Below, piece after piece: positions 58,218 through 64,000 of a stretch of 64,000 nucleotides of DNA. The DNA lies in the IMG/VR virus record IMGVR_UViG_3300009135_000001, positions 1-64,000 of that record, one strand, 5' to 3'. Every line of letters begins with the position of its first letter. Position 1 is the first letter of the stretch. Origin of the DNA: a virus. Below the pieces are notes generated by a model. The model was given only the letters and a program-made list of their open reading frames with translations, searched no databases and had not been told where the DNA came from. The translations under genes and the position numbers were made by a program.

Positions 58218-58439
58218 TCATTTTGGTCCTTCGATGACTTCTTGCAGTTGATTGTAAGCAGAGACTAGCTCTTCGATATCTACTACTGTGCCCTGCTGGT
58301 CTAGCTCGATATTGATGCTTTGCGGGGTGTAGATGTGGATGCCATGACAACCGTTGTCGACGGTAGTGCCATGTACCCCGATAGTGATGTCAGGGTATGT
58401 ATCTTTGCTGAGAGTGTACGGTACGCTAACAGATTTCAT
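58218..58439 (-). CDS. Small early protein (73 residues)
   Basis: A 73-residue beta-rich protein (HIYTPQSINIELDQQGTVVD). Located early in the leftward operon. Function unknown. Confidence 0.5.
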   Translation of the reverse strand: MKSVSVPYTLSKDTYPDITIGVHGTTVDNGCHGIHIYTPQSINIELDQQGTVVDIEELVSAYNQLQEVIEGPK

Positions 58440-58546
58440 GTTAACTCCTTAGTCAGTGAGAATGAGGTAGTACCACATCATGTGCTATGAAACTGTAAGA
58501 CACACAATATGTTGTGGTATGGGCTAGGGCCTGGTACAGCATGCAA

Positions 58547-58657
58547 TTAGTACGCTATAGCAGCGCCCAAGAGCACGCCTACTGGGTACGCCGAGACGAT
58601 GATCCATAGTACGATGAACGTGGTACTGCGTACGTAGTGTATAGTGCTATGTGACAT
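58547..58657 (-). CDS. Possible membrane peptide (36 residues)
   Basis: ATG at 58657 with AGGAG 7 bases upstream, TAA at 58547-58549. The 36 residues form one membrane segment (FIVLWIIVSAYPVGVLL). It lies over heptad array D, so the reading frame is partly made from repeat units; the ribosome binding site is the main support. The region 58440-58546 has no other gene. Confidence 0.4.
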   Translation of the reverse strand: MSHSTIHYVRSTTFIVLWIIVSAYPVGVLLGAAIAY

Positions 58658-58661
58658 GGTA
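58609..58661. repeat. Heptad GTAC array D
   Basis: Units GTACGAT, GAACGTG, GTACTGC, GTACGTA, GTGTATA, GTGCTAT, GTGACAT, with a last GGTATTA. The longest array, about 8 units, just downstream of the candidate leftward promoter. Confidence 0.65.
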
Positions 58662-58688
58662 TTACTCCTGTTGTGGGTGAGTTCATGA

Positions 58689-58697
58689 TATATACCA
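58689..58697 (-). promoter_or_regulatory. Candidate leftward early promoter (extended -10)
   Basis: Minus strand TGGTATATA, an extended -10 (TG-N-TATATA), with a poor -35. The start would be about 20-25 bases before the AGGAG and ATG at 58657, and array D covers the transcribed leader. It would drive the leftward operon from 58439 downward. Confidence 0.35.
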
Positions 58698-58714
58698 GTT
58701 GCTGAGCTTGCGAG

Positions 58715-58763
58715 GCACTGCGCACGTGGCACTGTGTACATCGTGTGTAGAGGAACGTTTGGG
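58715..58763. repeat. Heptad GYAC array E
   Basis: Units GCACTGC, GCACGTG, GCACTGT, GTACATC, GTGTGTA, GAGGAAC, GTTTGGG. Four clear units, then decay. Lies just upstream of the leftward promoter. Confidence 0.6.
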
Positions 58764-58779
58764 GCCCCATATTGGCGTT

Positions 58780-58828
58780 GTACTTTGAACTTGGTACGGT
58801 GTACATCGGAATCGGTGCGGAGTCGGAA
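58780..58828. repeat. Heptad GYAC array F
   Basis: Units GTACTTT, GAACTTG, GTACGGT, GTACATC, GGAATCG, GTGCGGA, GTCGGAA. Seven units in register, about 100 bp upstream of the strong rightward promoter. The part between 58664 and 58925 contains no credible gene. Confidence 0.65.
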
Positions 58829-58925
58829 ATCTGGGACAGGGGTATGTGGAATATGGACGACCAGAACGCATATTTCGCACGAAAAAAATTTTTTGGATAT
58901 TTTTGGGTATTTTTTTGGGTATCGC

Positions 58926-58954
58926 TTGACATATGTATAGGAAATCCCTATATT
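58926..58954 (+). promoter_or_regulatory. Strong sigma-70 type rightward promoter
   Basis: TTGACA (perfect -35), exactly 17 bases, TATATT (5 of 6 of the -10 consensus). Upstream is AT-rich with A and T tracts (UP-element-like). It would start transcription near 58961 and read through the 59000 gene, both tRNAs and on to the terminase genes. Confidence 0.75.
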
Positions 58955-58999
58955 GTATGCATGACTTAGATAACTAGACAGAAAAACCCGTTTCTTCGA

Positions 59000-59404
59000 G
59001 TGAAATTGAAAGACCTCGCCCATGAGGCTCGAATGATTCGAATAGAAGAGACCAGGGCTAATAAAAGTCACAACTACCAGCTCCAAAACGAATTACATGC
59101 ACACAGGGTCGGACCTTTGCGTTCCCACACCCGTGAGACCTTGCTCTCCTACATGTACTTGCGTGGTTACCCCTACGATGCCGTGGAGGTCACTGGTAGT
59201 AAGGAGATATCACCCACAGGAAAGAAAAACATCCGCCGCATGTGCAAAAAGTACGGCGGAGTAGAAATGACGCTCGATGAATGGATTTCGGGTAATCGAT
59301 TAAGGCGGGGTAGCTCAGGAGCACAGAGCGCCATTAACTTGGAGGTCGTAAGTTCAACTCTTACCCCCGCCACCAAATTTGCCTCGTTAGCTCAGTCTGG
59401 TTAG
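59000..59404 (+). CDS. Conserved phage protein; frame runs through a tRNA gene
   Basis: GTG at 59000 gives 134 residues. The first about 100 residues (KLKDLAHEARMIRIEETRAN, HRVGPLRSHTRETLLSYMYL) match a family of small phage proteins located just before the terminase genes, which normally end near a KYGGVEMTLDEWI-type C-terminus. Here there is no stop until inside the second tRNA (59402-59404), so the last 35 codons lie over the tRNA-like gene at 59304. Either the true stop was lost or the long form is made. No ribosome binding site is clear. Confidence 0.55.
   Translation: MKLKDLAHEARMIRIEETRANKSHNYQLQNELHAHRVGPLRSHTRETLLSYMYLRGYPYDAVEVTGSKEISPTGKKNIRRMCKKYGGVEMTLDEWISGNRLRRGSSGAQSAINLEVVSSTLTPATKFASLAQSG
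59304..59375 (+). tRNA. tRNA-like gene with shortened anticodon arm
   Basis: Plus strand. GGCGGGG/CCCCGCC acceptor, GCTC/GAGC D stem, GTAAG-TTCAACT-CTTAC T arm, discriminator A and encoded CCA are all perfect. Between the D and T arms only 18 bases are present instead of about 23; the only pairing found is CCA/TGG around a 6-base loop TTAACT. Therefore the anticodon cannot be read with confidence. Confidence 0.6.
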
Positions 59405-59458
59405 AGCGCCGCGCACTAAACGCGGATGTCGGAGGTTCGAATCCTTCACGAGGCACCA
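59381..59458 (+). tRNA. tRNA with anticodon CTA (amber), A at position 33
   Basis: Plus strand. All arms are perfect: GCCTCGT/ACGAGGC acceptor, GCTC/GAGC D stem, CCGCG/CGCGG anticodon stem, GGAGG/CCTTC T stem (one G-U), discriminator A, encoded CCA. The 7-base loop is CACTAAA, which places CTA at 34-36 (59416-59418), reading UAG, and A at position 33 instead of the near-universal U. The identity cannot be told. Confidence 0.75.
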
Positions 59459-59462
59459 ATTT

Positions 59463-59480
59463 TATACCCGATCGGGTATA
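59463..59480. promoter_or_regulatory. Perfect palindrome, operator-like (copy 1)
   Basis: TATACCC-GATC-GGGTATA, an 18-bp perfect palindrome just after the second tRNA. Copy 2 follows 27 bp downstream (centre to centre). Likely a dimer-binding operator. Confidence 0.6.
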
Positions 59481-59489
59481 TTCTCACTT

Positions 59490-59507
59490 TATACCCTTGC
59501 GGGTATA
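59490..59507. promoter_or_regulatory. Palindrome, operator-like (copy 2)
   Basis: TATACCC-TTGC-GGGTATA, the same 7-base arms with a different centre. Together with copy 1 forms a tandem operator pair before the terminase genes. Could also act as small RNA hairpins. Confidence 0.6.
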
Positions 59508-59565
59508 CGCCAAATGTGTCATATAACGGTCATAAAGCGGCTTAATGCGCCATATATGAGACATA

Positions 59566-59607
59566 GCACCTTGCACTTCGTACCAAGTACGTCGTACTAT
59601 GGCAGTC
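59566..59607. repeat. Heptad GYAC array G
   Basis: Units GCACCTT, GCACTTC, GTACCAA, GTACGTC, GTACTAT, GGCAGTC. Six units ending 28 bases before the ATG of the terminase small subunit gene. Confidence 0.65.
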
Positions 59608-59635
59608 CCACAGCCCTACCAAGCATAATGCGAAG

Positions 59636-60136
59636 ATGACAAAACAATTGGTAGTAAAAAAAGACGTTGAAACAATGCTCGCCGATTTAACGGACATGCA
59701 ACGTGGATACGCAGAAGCCCGGTTACACGGCCTTTCTCCACTTGACGCGGCTAAGGCAGCAGGATTCAGTCACCCATCAATACAATGTCACGCATACGAG
59801 AAACACCCGAAGATCTCTCCGATTATCAGTATGGCTACTTCAGCCAGCTTGGAACGCTACCAGCTCTCCAGAGACGATGTAGTGAGTGGTTTCATGGACG
59901 CTGTGAGCGCGGCGGGGTCGAGTACCGAACTTACAGCAGCCTGGCGAGAAATTGGGAAGATGTTAGGTCACTACGCTCCGGAGCAACACGAGCACCGAGT
60001 CGCAGTCGAGAATATGACTTTGAACAAGCTGGAGACGATGTCGGACAGGGACTTGGCGGAGCTCGCAGAAATGGACGAATTTACTTTACCGAGGGATCAC
60101 GAGTTAGTAGCGAAGTACGAGGTACTTGAGGAATGA
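59636..60136 (+). CDS. Terminase small subunit
   Basis: A 166-residue protein whose N-terminal part (LADLTDMQRGYAEARLHGLS, PLDAAKAAGFSHPSIQCHAY) is the DNA-binding helix-turn-helix of phage small terminases. It binds the packaging site and recruits the large subunit encoded just downstream. The start ATG is at 59636 with only a weak ribosome binding site. Three ORFs stand between it and the large subunit's full gene, coupled by 4-base overlaps. Confidence 0.75.
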   Translation: MTKQLVVKKDVETMLADLTDMQRGYAEARLHGLSPLDAAKAAGFSHPSIQCHAYEKHPKISPIISMATSASLERYQLSRDDVVSGFMDAVSAAGSSTELTAAWREIGKMLGHYAPEQHEHRVAVENMTLNKLETMSDRDLAELAEMDEFTLPRDHELVAKYEVLEE

Positions 60137-60393
60137 CACTACAGGAAATAGCGCTGGTCCTAGCCATATCCACACCCGTGGCGGCTGGTATGGGCACAGG
60201 AGCGAAATTGTACGGAGACGCGAACTGGTGGGTCAGCGCAGCTGATTACAACACCACGGAGCTGGAGAAAGTACAGAATGAGAAGTCGCTGTTGGAATTT
60301 GACAAGCAGAATGGTACGCTTACACCACGTGGGGCGCTTGAGCTCCAGCAATTGAAAGATCGGGAGAAACGGTTACTTTTGAAGTTGCAATGA
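60133..60393 (+). CDS. Membrane/coiled-coil protein, spanin-like layout
   Basis: An 86-residue protein with an N-terminal hydrophobic segment (ALVLAISTPVAAGMGTGA) and a polar coiled-coil tail (ELEKVQNEKSLLEFDKQ, then ELQQLKDREKRLLL). The shape is that of an inner-membrane spanin or a membrane-tethered packaging helper. Its position between terminase genes argues against lysis. Function unknown. Confidence 0.45.
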   Translation: MTLQEIALVLAISTPVAAGMGTGAKLYGDANWWVSAADYNTTELEKVQNEKSLLEFDKQNGTLTPRGALELQQLKDREKRLLLKLQ

Positions 60394-60689
60394 GTGATGC
60401 GTATATAAAGAAGTATGAGAAAAACCATTCTGCCCTCAGGCGAGCGCCTGTTGACGAACTACCGAACAACTGCGGACCAAAGTCGCGTAAGCGGGCTAAG
60501 CCTTATAAGATCGAGTCGCGTTGGACGTTATTTGACTTCGACCGTGATTGGTCTACCCATAATCGCTATCGAACTGCTAAAGCCAGAGACCAAGCCCTCC
60601 GCAAGCTGCGACGTGACGAAGTACTGCGTACCGAGTGGATTAAACAACAGACAGGCAGGACTAGGCGCTCCTGCGTCGAATATCGATGA
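60390..60689 (+). CDS. Basic protein with W-x4-DFDRDW motif
   Basis: A 99-residue, Arg/Lys-rich protein. The central SRWTLFDFDRDWSTHNRYRT shares its W-x-DF-D-RDW pattern with the gene at 17159. The rest is basic helix (KARDQALRKLRRDEVLRTEW). Coupled at both ends (ATGA). Function unknown; may bind DNA at packaging. Confidence 0.5.
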   Translation: MSDAYIKKYEKNHSALRRAPVDELPNNCGPKSRKRAKPYKIESRWTLFDFDRDWSTHNRYRTAKARDQALRKLRRDEVLRTEWIKQQTGRTRRSCVEYR

Positions 60690-62497
60690 CTGATGCTCTC
60701 GTTTGCAAAACTTGTGGGTTTACCAGCACGCAGATCAACAAATTTGGTTACGCGAAAGATATCTGCTCTACATGTAAATCTAAAGCAGATTCTCTGGCAC
60801 TTAAAAGTAACGCAGCCAAGCGTCGTAGCGACGTCGATAAGGCAAGCGCACGAAAGGCAGCTAGGAAACTTGCAGCTTCCCAAAAGCGCAAAGCTGCCGT
60901 TACAAAACGTAAGGCTGAAAAGCAGAAAGCAAAAGACGCTGTTAAGGTTGAGCGCGCCGCCGTACGCCAGGTTACCGCCTCTAATGCGAGAATTAACATC
61001 GCGAAAAGAGAGCTGGCGATCAGACACCTGTCTCGACAGCATATGCTTCCATTCGTACTACGCATGGAGCCCGATGACTATCTTCCGGGGTGGGTGCATA
61101 AAGATATATGTCAACGGCTGGAGCAGTTTGAGAAAGATATCCTTGCAAAGAAGTCTCCACGACTTATGTTGCAGATGCCACCTCGGCATGGGAAATCTCA
61201 GCTCGCGTCTGTAAACTTCCCCGCATGGTACCTCGGACGGAACCCTAAACACGAAATTATAAGTGCGACGTACGCAGGATCGCTTGCGAAGGACTTCTCC
61301 AAAAAAGTAAGGGGGTTGATGCGTGAACCACGATTCAAACAAGTATTCCCAAAATGCAACCTTAACAAAGACTCTCAGAACATCGACGGATGGAACACGA
61401 CCGTCGGAGGCAGCTATGTACCTGCGGGCGTTGATGGTGGCATCACTGGTAAGGGAGCCCATTGTCTTATCATCGATGACCCTGTCAAAAACGCTGAGGA
61501 GGCCGAGTCGGCAACCCAGCGTGCGAGCGTACAGAGCTGGTATAGCTCGACGGCGTATACACGGCTTGCCCCTGGTGGAGGCGTCCTCATTATCCAAACT
61601 CGCTGGCATGACGACGACCTGAGTGGCTGGCTTGAAAACAAGATGCACGCTGGAGACGGGGAAAACTGGGAAATCGTCCGGTACCCTGCAATCGCGCTTA
61701 AAAATGAGCGTTATCGTAACAAGGGTGAAGCGCTTCACCCGGAGCGCTACGACGCAAACGCCCTTACAAGAATTGAAAGAGCTGTTGGACCTAGAGTGTG
61801 GGACGCTCTCTACCAGCAGCACCCAGTCGCAGAAGACGGAACCTACTTCACCAAAGACATGATGCACTACTATACGGGCAGCCCACCGGCCCGTATGCAT
61901 TACTATGCTGCATGGGACTTTGCCATTGGTAAACTCGATCGAAACGATTATACTGTAGGCATCACCGTAGGCGTGGATATGGAAGACAACATATGGGTTG
62001 TCGACTGTCGGCGCGGAAGGTGGGATGCGTTTGAGATTGCTGAACAAGTAGTCGATATGCACAAAGAATACGACGCTCATGTGACCGGGATAGAACGCGG
62101 TCAGTTGAGTATGGCTATTGGGCCATACCTGGATAAGAGGATATCGGAAGAGAAGGCGTACAGCTTGGCTCTGAAAGATCTCCCACCAGGGAAAAGAGAT
62201 AAGGAATCCCGCGCCCGCGTAATACAGGGCCGGATGAGACAGGGCAAGGTGTTCTTTCCGAAGAACGCGCTCTGGATGACAGAAATGAAAGAGGAAATGA
62301 TGAAGTTTCCTCTAGGCCAGCACGACGACATGGTTGACGCGCTGGCATACATAGGCTTACTCTTGCAAGATATGTCGCCACCACCGGAGTTGAAAGACCC
62401 AGACCCTTGGCAAAAGGGATGGAGGAAGCGCATGAAAACACAACTGACCGTACCACGTGCAGGGATAGCGCACGGCGGCTCATTTATGAGACGATAA
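60686..62497 (+). CDS. Terminase large subunit
   Basis: A 603-residue packaging ATPase-nuclease. An N-terminal zinc ribbon-like part (CKTCGFTSTQINKFGYAKDI, CSTC) and a basic linker precede the motor. Walker A PPRHGKS (about 165), Walker B CLIIDDP (about 262), and the RNase H-like nuclease with YAAWDFAIGK (about 410) and HDDMVDALAY (about 546). The N-terminal basic extension is longer than usual. It cuts concatemeric DNA and pumps it into proheads through the portal encoded next. Confidence 0.9.
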   Translation: MTDALVCKTCGFTSTQINKFGYAKDICSTCKSKADSLALKSNAAKRRSDVDKASARKAARKLAASQKRKAAVTKRKAEKQKAKDAVKVERAAVRQVTASNARINIAKRELAIRHLSRQHMLPFVLRMEPDDYLPGWVHKDICQRLEQFEKDILAKKSPRLMLQMPPRHGKSQLASVNFPAWYLGRNPKHEIISATYAGSLAKDFSKKVRGLMREPRFKQVFPKCNLNKDSQNIDGWNTTVGGSYVPAGVDGGITGKGAHCLIIDDPVKNAEEAESATQRASVQSWYSSTAYTRLAPGGGVLIIQTRWHDDDLSGWLENKMHAGDGENWEIVRYPAIALKNERYRNKGEALHPERYDANALTRIERAVGPRVWDALYQQHPVAEDGTYFTKDMMHYYTGSPPARMHYYAAWDFAIGKLDRNDYTVGITVGVDMEDNIWVVDCRRGRWDAFEIAEQVVDMHKEYDAHVTGIERGQLSMAIGPYLDKRISEEKAYSLALKDLPPGKRDKESRARVIQGRMRQGKVFFPKNALWMTEMKEEMMKFPLGQHDDMVDALAYIGLLLQDMSPPPELKDPDPWQKGWRKRMKTQLTVPRAGIAHGGSFMRR

Positions 62498-62844
62498 TGA
62501 AAGTTAAAAGCGTAACACTTGAAACAGACAAAGGTGACGAGGTCACCATGAGCTTCGACGAGGTTGAAGACTTCATGAAGGCCATGCGCAGGCTGAAGAA
62601 GTCCTGTGCTGAACCGAAGCCTGAACGTGACGAACCAACTGAGCTGCAACAGCTCCAGGTAGAAATCCTTAGACTACAGGCTGAGGAAGCTCGTCGGCAA
62701 ATGCAGCCACAGCAAATTCCGCAGTGGCCGCAACAACCAATCATCACGTACGGCCCGACCACTGTCGACACTGTTGGCCAGCTTATTGGCACCACAGTCG
62801 TTCAGAATGATATGGGTATGCTTGTAGGGAGCCAATCCGCTTGA
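62497..62844 (+). CDS. Small protein between terminase and portal
   Basis: ATG at 62497 overlaps the terminase stop (TAATG); 115 residues. An N-terminal beta part (KVKSVTLETDKGDEVTMSFD), a coiled-coil (LQQLQVEILRLQAEEARRQM) and a Pro/Gln-rich stretch (QPQQIPQWPQQP) are seen. Role in head assembly is inferred from position. Confidence 0.5.
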   Translation: MKVKSVTLETDKGDEVTMSFDEVEDFMKAMRRLKKSCAEPKPERDEPTELQQLQVEILRLQAEEARRQMQPQQIPQWPQQPIITYGPTTVDTVGQLIGTTVVQNDMGMLVGSQSA

Positions 62845-63092
62845 GCCTAGAACAGCGCAGAGGCAAGTTTAAAATGCATTCGGACGTTGTGTTTAGCAAC
62901 GACCCGATGGTTGACGCGTTCTTCCGTCAGATACGGATTTACGATGCCAACAAGAAAGACGACGTCGTCCACTACAAAGGAGTGTCCCTGGTTTTCGAAG
63001 AGATCCTGGACGATGTGGTGGAGCCGTCGTATGACCTATACGTAGAATCTGGCATGCTGTATGCCGAGCGTAACGACTTTCAGGAAAAATAA
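62841..63092 (+). CDS. Small protein upstream of portal
   Basis: Starts at TTG (TTGA overlap). 83 acidic residues (FRQIRIYDANKKDDVVHYKG). Likely a small head protein. Coupled to the portal by TAATG. Function unknown. Confidence 0.5.
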   Translation: MSLEQRRGKFKMHSDVVFSNDPMVDAFFRQIRIYDANKKDDVVHYKGVSLVFEEILDDVVEPSYDLYVESGMLYAERNDFQEK

Positions 63093-64000
63093 TGTCAGTA
63101 GAAGCTACAGGGATGGCCGACAAAGCGGCCAAAGATAACTGGAACGCATACCAGCGCTCCAAGGACGCAGGCCACGATACCTACGTATCTATGGCTAAGA
63201 AGTGCGACCGCTTCTACCAAGGTGGTGGGCAGCAGTGGGAACTGGAAGACAGATCCTTTCTTGAAGCCCTAGGCAAACCGGTCCTCGAAATTAACCTGAT
63301 CCTCAGCACCGTTAACGCGCTGTTGGGCGAACAATCATCTCAGCGAGTAGACATTGTATACAAGCCGAAAAAGAAAGCCGCCGATGAGACAGCCGAGGCC
63401 ATGTCAGCCGTCGCGCTGGCGATACAAGATGACAACAGATTCGACTGGGTCGAGTCCCAAATCTTTGCCGACGGTATTATTCAAGACCGTGGATTCTACG
63501 ATGTTAGGATTGACTTCGCGAAAGATATCACCGGAGAAGTTCGCATCACCGCAGAAGACCCGATCAACATTATGCTCGATCCGGATGCGAAGGAGTACGA
63601 CCCTTCGACCTGGAACGAAGTTATAAAGACCAAGTGGATGACGCTTGATCAAGTAGAGGAGCAGTATGGTGCAGATAAGCGAAAGAAAGTCGAAGCGTTC
63701 GTCAACACATCAAACACCTTTGGGTCCGATTCAATCACCCTTGAGGAAGAGACCTTTGGCGAAAGCGACCAATGGTTCGGCGAATGGCAACAAAACGACG
63801 ATTCGCGAGACGTCCGCAGAGTCCGAATCATTGAGAGACAGTTTAAGAAACTTGGCACTCAACGGGTTTGGATCGACAACGAAACCGGCGACATCTCGGA
63901 GATCCCAGAAATGGTTACAGATCTCAGAGCAGACAACATCGCCGAAGAACAAAATCTTAGTGTTTCTACCCGTCGGAAAAGACGTATCCGATGGACTGTA
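63092..64000 (+). CDS. Portal protein (3' end outside window)
   Basis: ATG at 63092, open through the last base of the window (about 303 codons seen). The N-terminal region FLEALGKPVLEINLILSTVN, then ALLGEQSSQRVDIVYKPKKK, is the typical start of P22 gp1-like portals (N-x-x-P/I-T-V-N-x-L-x-G-x-x-x-x-x-R-x-D-I). It is followed by IIQDRGFYDVRIDF and EDPINIMLDPDAKEYD, also standard. The portal forms the dodecameric ring at the head vertex for DNA packaging and tail attachment. Confidence 0.85.
   Translation, partial: MSVEATGMADKAAKDNWNAYQRSKDAGHDTYVSMAKKCDRFYQGGGQQWELEDRSFLEALGKPVLEINLILSTVNALLGEQSSQRVDIVYKPKKKAADETAEAMSAVALAIQDDNRFDWVESQIFADGIIQDRGFYDVRIDFAKDITGEVRITAEDPINIMLDPDAKEYDPSTWNEVIKTKWMTLDQVEEQYGADKRKKVEAFVNTSNTFGSDSITLEEETFGESDQWFGEWQQNDDSRDVRRVRIIERQFKKLGTQRVWIDNETGDISEIPEMVTDLRADNIAEEQNLSVSTRRKRRIRWTV

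Noticed and set aside
58547-59086. Long minus-strand ORF (179 residues)
   Set aside because: It crosses the divergent control region with the strong promoter and heptad arrays and has no protein-like pattern apart from its last 36 residues, which I kept as a separate small ORF.
1-64000. CRISPR arrays, integrase, transposase
   Set aside because: No direct repeats with regular spacers and no recombinase or transposase motifs were seen on either strand.

Overview
The window is 64 kb of the genome of a tailed bacteriophage, most likely a podovirus infecting a Gram-negative host. The evidence is a P22-type portal, a large terminase, a run of hydrophobic ejection/internal virion proteins, tail spike and fibre genes, a peptidase M15 endolysin with holin candidates, and no sheath, tape measure or integrase. 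The window ends inside the portal gene (right edge) and begins inside a head-tail adaptor gene (left edge). If the genome is circular or circularly permuted, the missing segment should hold the rest of the portal, the scaffold and the major capsid protein, none of which is seen here. The host cannot be named from the sequence.

Layout. 1-30 kb, plus strand: head-tail adaptor and tail genes; four tandem genes sharing a major-tropism-determinant-like N-terminal module (5.5-8.9 kb); a modification cassette with an amidoligase and two GNAT-type genes (9.8-12.2 kb); internal virion/ejection proteins including a SNase-domain fusion (12.2-17.2 kb); small membrane or secreted proteins; three large fibre-like proteins with a ubiquitin-like small protein among them (18.2-23.7 kb); a 1636-residue polyvalent-type protein with two zincin motifs; and lysis genes (28.9-29.8 kb). 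30.2-58.7 kb, minus strand: a long, tightly overlapping early/middle block with AP2, SspA/GST-like, PD-(D/E)XK, SNF2-type helicase, C5-methyltransferase-like, Cas4-like, primase-SF3 helicase, a MoxR/DUF3150/VWA chaperone-like module, exonuclease, HNH, phosphatase and family A DNA polymerase genes, many tiny membrane proteins, and a group of tRNA genes (49.2-50.9 kb). 58.7-59.6 kb: divergent control region with promoters, operator-like palindromes and two more tRNA genes. 59.6-64 kb, plus strand: terminase small and large subunits, then the portal.

The most unusual signals are: (1) seven intergenic arrays of an unspaced 7-bp unit (GTAC or GCAC every 7 bp), four of them in the divergent control region, like operator or centromere arrays of ribbon-helix-helix regulators; (2) a hairpin of about 38-bp arms next to one array; (3) a tRNA with anticodon CTA (amber) and A instead of U at position 33, together with an in-frame TAG separating two ejection-protein genes; (4) a ubiquitin-fold protein and an amidoligase cassette in the virion region; (5) a MoxR/VWA module whose metallopeptidase domain has lost its HExxH. 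Product names rest on motif recognition by eye. No database search was run.
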